Both the position numbers and the translations under genes were made by a program. A stretch of DNA of 64,000 nt from Procambarus clarkii. Lineage: Eukaryota; Arthropoda; Malacostraca; Decapoda; Cambaridae. The notes below the pieces were generated by a model. It did no database searches. It was not told the origin of the DNA and was given only the letters and a program-made list of their open reading frames with translations. Positions 52,670-64,000 of this stretch are shown here, piece after piece (position 1 is the stretch's first letter; each line of letters opens with the position of its first letter). The stretch is taken from contig NC_091160.1 of NCBI RefSeq assembly GCF_040958095.1, forward strand, positions 34,524,410 to 34,588,409, written 5' to 3'.

Positions 52670-55600
52670 AAGATCAGTTTATTTTATCTTCAATGCTTTG
52701 TAATGATTCTCTGCAAATCTAAAGTTTTTCCCTTGTACGTATATTGCCACTGTTATTATTTTGCAATACAGTGTAATATTTGATTTTTATTACAATTTTT
52801 AATTTCAGGAAATTATTTATAATCCTTTTGTCACAGTTAATTTTTAGATTACAGAACACTACATTTTCTAAATTTTTTATTGGACTCTGTAGTGTAGGAG
52901 TTACAGTGCCGTTCTGTATGTTACAGGCAGGAAAGGAGTTTTTGTATCTGGGGTTTTGACCACATTTTGATATGTCCCTGTGATTGTCATTCTAGAAGTA
53001 ATGGATTTTTATTACGTAGCTATTACCCTTAGCAAACTTTTTGACATAAAGAAAACAATCCTTATTTTTGTTAATTATCAAATTTATTGATGAAAGTCTG
53101 TCAAGAGTTTGTACTCGCCTAATTATGCATACCGGGATTTTGAGCTTTGGTTCTTTGGCCCCCCACCCCCCCTCCCTGTCTCAATAGCACAGTTGCTATC
53201 TAAGTATGTAAGACAAAGAGTGCTGGGAAGACGGGACACCACGAGCGTAGCTCTCATCCTGTAACTACACTTAGGTAATTAGTAGTCTTGAATTTCAGAT
53301 GGTGTATGTTTGAGTTTTGTATTGAAAATATTTTATAACAAAATCAATGAAACAAAACTGGATTTTATTGGTAAAATTAGATGTTTGCACTGATTAAACT
53401 CATAGGGGGTTTTAGAATGTATGGGTCATGAAGGCAACATACAACAGCTAATGTGTATCCACTGTATTGGATAAAGTAGTAATTTGAGAAATCGTACTTT
53501 ACAAAATTATGTTCGGTACTCGGGATATTAAATAATTGAATTAATGAGTAATGTGGATTGGTTTCATAGTTACACATATCCATATTTGTAAGAAATACAT
53601 ATAGTGTAAACATGCTATATTAAAACAAATGATAAAAAATTTCAGTAATCACTTATCTATGTATGGCATAAAATCAAATGTGCTGTATGTCAAGGGGGCT
53701 GTACAGTTATCATATATAACTTGGTTTACTTAATTTGCTTAAGCTCAGTATACATTGATTTTTAATTTCCTGTAGCACTTAAGACTATAAGACATTCGAA
53801 CAAGCTTTGCCGTGAATCAGGTTTTGCATATTTCTACAGAATTTAGGTATGTTAACCTGAGTATTTAGAAAAGAATCTAATAGAATGTTGTTTTCGTTGG
53901 TATGAATCTACAGTACAGTATATAAAAAAGTTTTGATTGTGATAGTTGATAAAAAAAAAATTGAGAAAATATTTTAAGCCATACGAGTGGATCAAACCCG
54001 CATTCCCAAACCCCACAAGCACCTGCATTGTCGACTGGACCATGATGGGCTTCGGTTGATTTTTTTTTTTAAGCAATCATTATTCAGATGGGAGTGTGTG
54101 TGTGTGTATGTAGGGTTCAGGGATGTGGGTCTGACCCAGCTGTAAGGCCGCAATATTTTCTTATAGATATATTATATTCCTGTGATTTATTAAATATGAT
54201 TTTTTTTTACCTGAAAATGTAGTTTATTAAAACAAACTATTGGTTTCATAGTTAAACATATCTATATTTGTAAGAAATGTGAATGTGAGCTGATGGAAGA
54301 CAATGGATGTGTTAGCATGTTGATCAATTAGTTTACTGTTGTGTTAATTCTGATGAAATGGAGTGATGTTATATCATGAGTTTCCACTTTTCATGTAGCT
54401 CGTCAACAAGCGGTATTCTCATTCTTTTCGCAAATTTATAGTTTGTGGTAAGTGGCACTTATTCACTATGGCGATAACAAAATGAGTTTGAAGACTATTT
54501 GAACCTGTCTCTTAATAGTTATTAAGTCCTAAGGAAAGGATCATTTGTGTGTCTAGGTGGTAATGAGATAGTTGACGTCTTCAAATTGAGAAAAGTAAAC
54601 TGTTGGTATTTTCAACTTGGTAGTATCATAACGTTTTGCATTTTACGAAAGAACTTGTGTGTTTTTTGTTTAGGTCTGTATTTGCGTTATACGTTTGCCA
54701 TATTTTAATGTTGTTTAGTTATAATGTTGCTAATGGAATTAAAAATAACTCGTTAACTCCCTTTGGCCCTTAACATCATTTATATTTGGTTTTAAAAGTC
54801 GCGGATCATTTTATAAATTAATCTCATTACGTTGTATCATAGGACCAGGTCATAAATATTGCACAGTAATTTGATGGTCTATTCCTTTGAAAGCTAAAAT
54901 GATTCTAATTGTGTTTTGTAATGAAAGCATTTTTAGGTTTAGTGAAGGAAGATTTTATTGTCATTCATTACTGCTTTCGGTAATTTTTTTTTGTGTGTCA
55001 GTATTGTAACTGAACAAATTCTTTTGGGAGAACTTACATATTATTAATAGGAATGAGGATATTGTTAAGTTTGAAGATTTAACAATATCTTATATCAATT
55101 ATAAGTCTTAACAAAGACTTATAAAGAGAGATAAGTTTAATGGAGTAACTACTTACTTGCAACTTGCGAGAAAATTTTGTCAACAGTTGGATACTTGGTA
55201 ACTTTATTTTACTAGCTAATAATGTTCTTTCTTTTCTTATTTTTATTGATATCGAACATTTACAAGGAAATGTGATATAAGTTTATATCTAAATCTTTTT
55301 TTTTTATGTGAAGAAAACCAGCATGATATTTATATGTTTAGTTTCTTGAAATATCTTAATATAATTCTTTTACCCAAATATTATTTTATGTCATCCTAAC
55401 ATGAAAATTGTCTTGCCTTCTTGTTGTATAAGGATAGTCTTCTGCTTCAAAGTATTGTGACCAATTTTTCGTAATCTGTTACATTTACTGCTGCTGCCTT
55501 CTGATGCTAAATTTCTTTCACTTGCATATTGGTTTGTTAAACTAAGTGCAGCTAGTGTGGTACTGCGAGTTGTATGAAGACCGTTGCTTTGGTATAACGG

Positions 55601-55779
55601 TGCACTTAAGTGAACGTTCTTGTTTAAGGGGATGAAAGCATATAGTTAAGTGAACGTTTTTGTTTAAGGGGATGAAAGCATATAGTTTTAGTGTTTAAGA
55701 CTTTGAAGAGGAATCATAAAATCAGAATTTGCCTTATGTTCTACATATAATATTTTATATGATTTTCTTTTAGTGATTT
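52670..55779. other. AT-rich flank with one repeat G piece
   Basis: 53208-53282 is a minus-strand piece of repeat G (GAGTGCTGGGAAGACGGGAC, CTCATCCTGTAACTACAC), preceded by a diverged composite SINE segment (53111-53190). 55610-55690 has a 46-bp tandem duplication (AAGTGAACGTTCTTGTTTAA / GGGGATGAAAGCATATAGTT). 54399-54447 looks exon-like (see findings). Nothing else recognised. Confidence 0.45.
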
Positions 55780-56545
55780 TCTGTGGAGAGCTCTTTTGGC
55801 TCCCCAGAGCTATACCGGGCTGATGTGTATATATTAGTCCGTGGCAACAGTCAATTGATGGAGTTCTAGGCCTACCAGGGACCACGAGCCAGAACCTGGC
55901 CCCTTTAGTGAGGCACGAGGAGCAATGGTCTATAGTCTGTCTGATATCTACCAGGTCAGGTACCCAGAAAGGTAGGAATCCCAAAACAAACTACAGCTAG
56001 GGAAAAATTGCAAACCGAAAGCCCAATGAGCAGGCAGAACTCTCCCAATCAGAAAACAAGCAAACAAGCATGACGTCACCACCGCCGCCGCCCCATTGTC
56101 TGCGCAGCTCCCCCTTTCCCAGGAGGGGGAAGGGGGAGCCCCAGACCTCCTGCACTGGCTACCCAACCCCAGTTCAAAGGCTGAATATCAAAAACGTGAA
56201 AAAAATGCAGACAGGAGGGAGGGATGCTGGGGAGCCTCTGGGTCTCACCCAGAAAATGGCATTTTATTGCATTGTTTGAGGAATTGTTTTGGGATTTCTA
56301 CCTTTCTAGGTGTCTGACCTGGTAGATGGCAGACATAGACTGCTTCCAACTACATGGGGGTGTCTATAGGCCATTGCTCCTCGTGCCTCTCAGAGAGGAC
56401 CAGGTTCTGGCTCGTGGTCCCCAGTAGGCCTAGAACTCCATCGATTAAATGTTGTCACAGTCTAATATATACACATCAGCCCAGTATAGCTCCGGAGAGC
56501 ATCCGGGTCTCGCCCAGAGAACAGCGTTTCATTACATTCAATGCT
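55780..56545. mobile_element. large foldback element M9
   Basis: Left arm (about 55790-55975) CAGAGCTATACCGGGCTGAT, GGAGTTCTAGGCCTACCAGG, ACCACGAGCCAGAACCTGG; right arm (about 56290-56500) GTTCTGGCTCGTGGTCCCC, GTAGGCCTAGAACTCCATCG, CATCAGCCCAGTATAGCTCC. Arms near 200 bp, diverged, around a GC-rich core of about 300 bp. No coding capacity. Related pieces at 42255 and 48750. Confidence 0.8.
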
Positions 56546-57180
56546 GGTTTTTTGTGTTTTCATTGTTCATTCCCAGAAAATAAGAATTTCAGATTACTGT
56601 AACAGGTTATTTTTATTTTGAGACAGTAAACAACTCCATAAATATATTAATGGATACACAAGGCTTTTTGCATGCAAAAATTTGTATTATATCAGTTATA
56701 ATACATATTTATGATTGTATTTAGAGGCAGTCTTGAGTTTTCCAAATATATGGTATGATTTCCAGATCATTATTATTATTTGTATACACAATGAAATCAC
56801 ATTAATGAGATGTATCCATGAGAAAATCATTGGGGGCCTCGAACTTTTGTTCGAGGAGGTTTGAAGTTGAGGAGGACTCAAACTTTTGAGTGAGTGAGTT
56901 CGAACTGTTTTGTGAGTGAACCCTTGGGGAGTACCGAGTGAGTGGGTTCCAATCCTCCTCGTGGCTCCTACTGAATTTCTCAGTTATTTGTGTTGTTTAA
57001 TTATTCATACTCTAGATAGTTTTCAGTGCATTTGTTCACTCCTAACTACTTGTGGAAGTTGTTCTCCAGCTGCTAGGTCCCACTTCTTAACCATGGATCA
57101 TTTCAGGTGATACCTCCATAATCTCATGAGTCTTATCATGCTTTATATTTTAATAAATACATCAATCTGTGTGCCTGCAT

Positions 57181-57183
<3 letters not shown>

Positions 57184-57228
<45 letters not shown>
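57184..57228. repeat. (TG)n microsatellite
   Basis: About 22 TG units; a 35-bp imperfect repeat (TGTGTAACACGAAGCTATG, TTCAGGTATATCAG) follows, four copies to 57390. Confidence 0.85.
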
Positions 57229-57232
<4 letters not shown>

Positions 57233-57769
57233 GTGGGAGGCTATGATTCAAGGACGTTACTTGTGTGTAACACGAAGCTGTGGTTCAGGTATGTCAGTGT
57301 TGTGTAACATGAAGCTATGGTTCAGGTATATCAGTGTTGTGTAACACGAAGCTATAGCTCAGGTATATCAGTGTTGTGTAACAGGAAAATATGGGACTTA
57401 TCAGAAAAGGTAGAGACTGGGAAGAAGGGGGGGAGGGGGGTTCATGTTGGTATGAGTGTGTGTGTATATGCATGTGTAGGTCTGTGTATAAGACATGCAT
57501 AAAAGTAGGTGTGTGTGTGAGAGAGAGAGGGAAAGAAGGGGGGGATATATACCTGTTATATCGTATTGTCACCTGATAACCCGTAAATGTATGATTTTAT
57601 ATATACAGTATATAAGGGACTGTTTGCTGCATTGGTATTTATGTGCTTGTATGCCTAAGTAACTTGCATGCATGTATTTTTGCATGTGTAAGCTTATGTT
57701 TACGTACTAATTTTTCTTTGAAGTTTAAGTGCATCACAACATGGCACTGACTCATAAATTGTAATTTCA

Positions 57770-58042
57770 TTTTTTGAGAGATATATACAAGAGTTGTTAC
57801 ATTCTTGTACAGCCACTAGTACGCGTAGCGTTTCAGGCAAGTCCTTAATCCTATTGTCCCTGGAATACGATCCCCTGCCGCGAAGAATCGTTTTTTCATC
57901 CAAGTACACATTTTACTGTTGCGTTAAACAGAGGCTACAGTTAAGGAATTGCGCCCAGTAAATCCTCCCCGGCCAGGATACGAACCCATGACATAGCGCT
58001 CGCGGAACGCCAGGCGAGTGTCTTACCACTACACCACGGAGA
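57770..58042 (-). mobile_element. SINE family B, full length
   Basis: Plus-strand order: TTTTTGAGAGATATATACAA, CTAGTACGCGTAGCGTTTCA, ACAGAGGCTACAGTTAAGGA, ACCACTACACCACGGAGA. A and B boxes intact on the minus strand. Confidence 0.85.
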
Positions 58043-59365
58043 CTGATAATTTGATTTGATGCATCTTGGTGCACACTGGGCTCGCTGGCTAATGAGTACA
58101 GCTCAACACCTACAGTACAATAATGTATTTTTCTATTAATATAATTGCTAATCTGATACAAAATAATTTGAATACTCGCCATATTAACCCTTAGACAGCG
58201 CAATACATACATATATGATTTGACAAAATAATTTAACATAAGTTTTTAAAACTTGCACAAACACCTTCCAATTTGTTTTGCATAATCAACTAGGCAAATA
58301 CTCCAACTTTGTCTAAATGATCACAGCGTAACTTGAAAAACAATAGAATCAAAATTAATTTTAAAATTGAAGATTGAAAACTGCAGATTTTCAATTCAGA
58401 ATAAAAATATATGAACTATCACCAATTGTTCATTTATTGTTATTATTCTCTCAGAATAGCATATGATCTTCATTTTCATCAAATTAGAATATAGGTTTTC
58501 AATACAGTTTACTGTAAAAGAAATCATCAATAGGGCATTTGAAATATGCGGCAAATTTAGACAAAAAAAAATTATAACTCCAAATGTATAAAGTTTATGA
58601 AAAATCCATTCTGAAGGGATTGTAGAACAGACAACCGAGCACACAATGTCAAAATAGTGAGAATCGGTCAAAAACTGGAATTTTAGAAGCCACTCAAAGT
58701 TGAAACTCTAGTTTCAGAGATAATTGAAGTTGAAGTTATCAACAATGAATAAAGGTAGTTTTAATTTGTTAATTTAATTGTATGTTTTAATAAACATTGT
58801 TTGGCATTCGTACTCGAATGTGTGAAAGTTGTAGGTCAATGTGTGTTGAAATGAAGTCAAGAAAAAATAACCCCAAAAGACACAAAATATAGGGATAATT
58901 ATAATAATTATAGTGATTTAGGGGATATATTTAAGGTATAACTTATATAAGTGAAAAAGCCCTAATTTGGTCCCTAATCATCAAAACAACCTAAAGAGAC
59001 AAAGAAAATAGTTCAAAATCAGAGAAAAAGTCAGCCCCCCCAAAAAATTAAAAGTTCCAAGTTTTATGAATTGTGACCGATTTATTTGTTGACCAATTTC
59101 CTTCTATCTTCACATAGTTAGGGAAACATATGCACTCTCCCGGATGTAAAGGTTACAACAAAATCAGATAATAAACAAAGGAGGAAAAAGAAACTAAACT
59201 CTTAAAAAAAAAATCCCCTAAAAAAATATTTTTGGGAAATTGATGAAATTAACATATACAATATTTGCCGTAGAGCTTGCCAATATTCTAGCATTATTGT
59301 CTGTTTTATTTACTCTCTGCAAAGAGTTCTTCAATGAGGGTAATACTCTCTGCAAAGAGTTCTTC

Positions 59366-59589
59366 AGAGGGTAATGCTCTGTTTATTAGTAATTTCTTCT
59401 CCTATCATTCATAAAATATTTCAGTGCATGAACTGAAACTTATATTGTATATTCTGAATTGTTCAATTTAGAATTTTTTCTTGTACAGTTGAGTTGTCCT
59501 AGTTAGTTTTGTTTAGTTTCAGTTCATGCACTGAAATATTTTATGAATGATAGGAGAAGAAATTACTAATAAACAGAGCATTACCCTCT
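59366..59589. repeat. 75-bp inverted repeat, apparently perfect
   Basis: Arms 59366-59440 and 59515-59589 are reverse complements with no mismatch that I can find, separated by 74 bp. The left arm begins AGAGGGTAATGCTCTGTTTA and ends CATGAACTGAAACT. Upstream, CTCTGCAAAGAGTTCTTCA occurs twice 32 bp apart, the second copy overlapping the arm. Confidence 0.9.
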
Positions 59590-59809
59590 CATAACACAAT
59601 GAAGAGTATCATATTTACATAAAACTGTACACCAAATGCAATATTTTCCTTACATAATGCAATGGATTCATGGTTACCTTCACATACGATAAATTTAATA
59701 TTATATTATTATTATGATCAAATATTCTCCTTCCTATATATTTCAGAATGATTTTATTTACAATTTCAGCATTCTTACCAAGTTACTGACCAAATTGAGG
59801 AAAGTGTGC

Positions 59810-60240
59810 GTGTGTGTAATTACCCAAGTGTAGTTACAGGATGAGAGCTATACTCACGGTGTCCTGTCTTCCCAGCACTCTTTGTCATATAACACTTTGA
59901 AATTACTGACAGTTTTGGCCTTGAGGTTCATCTTGAGGTTATCTTGAGATGATTTCGGGGCTTTAGTGTCCCCGCGGCCCGGTCCTCGACCAGGCCTCCA
60001 CCCCCAGGAAGCAGCCCGTGACAGCTGACTAACACCCAGGTACCTATTTTACTGCTAGGTAACAGGGGCATAGGGTGAAAGAAACTTTTCCCATTGTTTC
60101 TCGCCGGCGCCTGGGATCGAACCCAGGACCACAGGATCACAAGTCCAGTGTGCTGTTCGCTCGGCCGACCGGCTCCCTCCGCCTCCACCACCACCTCACC
60201 TAACTTGTTCCAACCGTCTACCACTCTGTGTGTGTGTGCC
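59810..60240 (+). mobile_element. repeat G interrupted by a SINE
   Basis: Left part to 59921 (TACAGGATGAGAGCTATACT, CTGACAGTTTTGGCCT), right part from 60181 (GCCTCCACCACCACCTCACC, CAACCGTCTACCACTCTG). Rejoining at GCCT restores the order seen at 40936-41155. Confidence 0.8.
59922..60180 (-). mobile_element. SINE family A nested in repeat G
   Basis: Full body and head: GATTTCGGGGCTTTAGTGTC, GGGATCGAACCCAGGACCAC, GCTCGGCCGACCGGCTCCC. Short direct repeat GCCT at 59918-59921 and 60181-60184. Confidence 0.85.
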
Positions 60241-62047
60241 TTGTGCTTTTGTTTTGGCTTGTTAACCACTAGGCTTTATAATAATGATGAATTATTGAGT
60301 TCATTCTTTGCTTTTGCAATACTGTAATCAAGTGTTTGTTAACTCTTGTTTATATATGTTTTCAGTTGTTCTCTTTATTGCTTTATACATACTGCTTAGT
60401 TATACAAAGTATTCTGTTTAGAACAATAGTGGATCAAGCACAGAATATAACTTATGTCCTTTGATCACACGTGAGGACGAATGAATTTCATCATACTTTT
60501 AGAGCTCATCATCAGCCTTCATACAGTATATCAAGTGAGGCATACACATTCATATTCTTTCATTCCCACACACAAAATTTCCACGGCACATAAGTTGCAA
60601 ATATTGTTGTGGCAACATTTCCAGCATCCCTTTCTTTAACTACATCAGACCACCTTGTGTATGGTTCTGCCCCTACACCATCTCTTCCACCACAGCACTA
60701 TTATATATCACCACCACCATTACCACTTTCATAGTGTGTGTTGGTACCAGGTCAGAGAGAAAATAAGTGAGCAATACTATACAGGTAAAGAAGTCTATAG
60801 ATATTACAATAATAAAACTCGTGCATTCACCTTGCACCCTATGCAGCGGCACCAAGAAACCGCACCACAATACCCCGGCACATCGTCCAAAACAGCATTT
60901 TGCCATTTCTTAAGACTAGGTGTACTTGTATACAATACAATGGACAGGTATATAAACAAAATATTTGCCCCTTCACTGACACCATCTAGTCTAGGTTCCC
61001 TACCACATCTTGTGTGCAGCTTCATCATATTTAGGTTCAAGATGTGTATCGTGTGTTGCTGTGGGTGGTGGTGGATGCTCTGCGTGGTGCACTGCTCAAC
61101 CATGTGTCAAAGTTTGTCATCCACTTGATCCCCTTTTCCACCCTCACTATATCTGCCTTTCTGTGGCCTTTGTCTCCACCTTCTACCCTTACATTCACTT
61201 GTACAGATTTTCCATACAAGCCAGTCAGCATCTATTAGTTCATCATGACAAAAGCATCTCGGTACTCGTTGCCGGGAAGAATGTTTGGCATTCTTCTAAT
61301 GCCATGCATTCTAATTAGTTTGTCCATTCCTACTGCTGTAGTCCTTGAATTTTCACATTTATACCTCACTAGTATCATGCATTTGTACATTATGGTAGAC
61401 AATTCCACTCCACCTAGCCCTCTGGCTGCAGCTGTTTTTATTTTGGCCTTTCTTAACTGGACTTTCATTTGACCAACCCCATCCCTGACACACACTCTAC
61501 TCTCAAACATCACTTGTACAAATTCTTCCGACAATCACACATTTAAATTATTAAAACTGACCAAGCATTTCTCAGTACTCACTATCATATCTTCATTATG
61601 ATTTGCTATGGCAACAAGGGGATATATACACCTGCGTAGCCTGGTGTATATGTATACTAGTAGTAGCAGGTGTAGCCTGCCTCTCGGTATATATATATCA
61701 AGGGTTCACTTTACTTCTGTACAACGTTCAGGATTAATGTGTTGTTTCTGGCTGGTCAGTAAGCTATAGTGTCGCTGCCTTAATAAACTTCAGAGGCTGA
61801 TAGGCCTTAAACTCGACACAAAACCACGAACCTCGGATATTCATTCAGAGTAGCAAAGGATCTTCAATATATTTTCCCCACTTGTCTCTGCAACAGTTCC
61901 CTTGGCCAATGTAGTCTTCTTACACCTTCACTTTAACCTTGTCTATGATTGTTAATATCAACTCTACATTATTAATTGCCAGTCTTTCTTGCTCTTGCTT
62001 ATCTATGGAGACTAGAATTTGCTAACTTCATACGAGTATGGGGGATC
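60241..62047. other. unrecognised
   Basis: A minus-strand open frame at 61534-61235 (99 codons) followed by one at 61231-61037 shows weak resemblance, from memory, to the C-terminal arm of some reverse transcriptases (MDKLIRMHGIRRM), too weak to call. Rest featureless. Confidence 0.35.
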
Positions 62048-62403
62048 CAACCTGTCCTCTTAAAAATAGTCGCTTTTGGCCGTTTACCTGTATGGCCGAA
62101 AGTGGACGTAATTTGAAAAAGAACAAAAAAAAATTAAAATTTGGATTTTTTTTTCAACAACAGTAAGTTAAGGGTCCTCTGATAGGTTAGGTGGGCAGGA
62201 AATTCTAATAAAGTTTCGAAACGGTATGAAAAACGTTAATTGAAAGTTTCCTCTTCTAAGCTTGCCGAGTAAGCCGGACGACTCAAATAGAAAACGGAAC
62301 AGTACGTCACTTTTGTGAGTCGATTTCATTTCAAATTACGTGCAAATTTGGCCATAGCGCGCATACGAGCCAAAAGTGACGTTATTTTTAAGAGGACGGG
62401 TTG
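62048..62403. mobile_element. TIR element M4 with 7-8 bp target duplication
   Basis: Left CAACCTGTCCTCTTAAAAAT, AGTCGCTTTTGGCC; right GCCAAAAGTGACGTTATTTT, TAAGAGGACGGGTTG: inverted ends of about 35 bp with few mismatches. GGGGATC lies directly outside both ends (62041-62047, 62404-62410), an eighth G being ambiguous. 356 bp, non-coding. Confidence 0.85.
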
Positions 62404-62410
62404 GGGGATC

Positions 62411-64000
62411 AGTACTCTTTCATTCAAGCTCTTTGTGCACTACAAATGTAATTACATTCCTGCTCCAAGGATGTCTCAAAAGCACATTCCTTCTCATCTC
62501 TGATGTACTTTACATTCATCGTAAGGTGTACCTTCTAATCTGTCTATCAATGTCTATATTAGTTTTCTTTTTTTGTGTAATATGCCACAGCAAAGGCAAA
62601 CTTTTCCACATGGTAAGTTATTTTTATTCTTTGTCTAACAAAATCTGCTTAATTTTTTGTTATCCACTTTAATATATTTCTTTATCTGGAACATTAATTT
62701 ATTGTTTATGCATACAGTACAGTATAATTGTTGTAGTGTATAATAAATGTGTATACAGTACACATTTATTATATTGCATGTAATTAATGGTTATATAATT
62801 ATTTTTGTATACTATGTAATTATACTGTATACTGTATATGATTATTGTGATATACAAATTAATTTCTTAACAGAATTCTTTTTGGTTACAGTATATTGTA
62901 TGAACAGTTCCAGTTTTTTGTTATTACGTACATCCTCCTTACACGGTGTATTTAATTACACACACATCATTCTCATGGTCACCTACATGCACTTTCCTTA
63001 CGCAAACCAAATTGTATCTCTCGTGGTATCAAATCTCTTGCCAATAATCACATGGTTTCATTGCTTGAACCACTATCCCTGGTTTTGCATCTACTTTATG
63101 CTGTAGAGTAGAAGAACTTCTGAAACCCACTGCAGGTAAGCTCCAGGTAGGCCATTCTTACTTTCTTCACATCTTTAAAGACTTGCATATCACAATGTAG
63201 GCAGCAGCAGGCATGTAACCCATGCCCAAAGCTCACTGTAGATGTCTTAACCATTTTCCTTAGGTGGATGGGTTGTCAACTAGTTGCAATGCAAACAGTT
63301 ATACTTTGTATAAGTTTTTTTTTTCCCCCTTAGGTCTAAGAATGAAAGCTACTGAACTGCTCTAAGGGGCAGTTGTGATCACAGATTCAGAAACTTACAT
63401 GCGGTACCCTCACCCCATTCTTGTCAATAAATGTAATCCGAGTAATATGTTGTAGACATCATACACAGTACAACTTTATTCACAAATATCTTTTGAGAGA
63501 ATAATCACTAGTGCTGATAATATTTGCCATTTCACCAGTTGCAATCACCGTTGTTTTTGTGATGTGCAATATACATAGTTCCATCCATTGCAGTGATAAA
63601 AACTGTCAAGTTATTCAGTAATTAGCTGATGAAGCAAATGTATTCATGTGTTTTATGATTAGAAGCCGTTGTCCTCTAATTGGGAAAAGGTAAGAGTCAT
63701 GACGGTATGATTCTCTTAATGCTAGAAGTAGCTGTAATTGTTTTTAAAACAAGGGTTACAGGCGGTGGGAAGCGCATCCTTAGACTTGTCTTGGAAATTT
63801 TGAATCGTCGTGTCTTGCATAGTACTAAATAGTCATACTGATTTAGTCCTGTATTTTGATAATTACAGTATTATAGCAAGTGGAATAATAGCTACAATCT
63901 AACATTTGGGGGTCTGGGGAATTATTGCTGATCACAAGGCAGGTTGACTGATGATAAAACTGGAAAAGTTATCATCCACATGAGAAGGGAAGGCATTATA
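62411..64000. other. unrecognised right flank
   Basis: 63105-63155 resembles the tail of the LINE-like repeat at 2510-2600. Two splice-like segments at 63662-63694 (followed by GTAAGAG) and 63759 onward (preceded by TTACAG) are noted but not called. Otherwise nothing. Confidence 0.35.

Noticed and set aside
61037-61534. Possible reverse-transcriptase arm on the minus strand
   Set aside because: The resemblance rests on one short run (MDKLIRMHGIRRM); no catalytic blocks nearby.

Overview
This is animal nuclear DNA. Genes are split by GT-AG introns, and the rest is dense with SINEs, LINE fragments, foldback elements, MITEs and minisatellites. From memory, the tRNA-headed SINE families and the R1/Jockey-like LINE remnants match decapod crustacean genomes, most likely a Procambarus-like crayfish. 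That attribution is an inference; no search was run.

Two protein-coding genes can be rebuilt exon by exon, and they lie head to head. MEMO1 is on the plus strand, 27509-49852: eight coding exons joined in phase give 295 residues that align along their length with human MEMO1 (297 residues) as I recall it. All metal-site residues are retained. On the minus strand, 24771-7628, twelve small exons joined in phase give a 351-residue protein I do not recognise. It carries one textbook U1/matrin-type C2H2 zinc finger and a second finger-like segment. Every junction obeys GT-AG and keeps the frame, so I take it to be a live, undescribed gene rather than a relic.

Layout. 1-7600: repeat-rich DNA beyond the 3' end of the zinc-finger gene, with a 30/21-bp minisatellite, MITEs and SINEs. 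7628-24771: the zinc-finger gene, its introns loaded with repeats, including a 58-bp hairpin array (11913-12652), LINE fragments and foldbacks. 24800-27500: intergenic, with a LINE remnant whose 3' region has been amplified into a 42-bp satellite, then a GC-rich likely promoter. 27509-49852: MEMO1, with large minisatellites in introns 2 and 4, a 1.16-kb piggyBac-like element in intron 6 and a hAT-like MITE filling most of intron 7. 49853-64000: no gene I can support; SINEs, a perfect piggyBac-type MITE, a large foldback, a 75-bp perfect inverted repeat and a MITE with 7-8 bp target duplications.

Nearly all long open frames in the window are artefacts of tandem repeats or accidental. I found no CRISPR array, rRNA, convincing tRNA gene, retroviral or other virus-like element, and no sign of a multi-gene pathway. 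The two genes share an intergenic region but nothing in the sequence ties their functions together.
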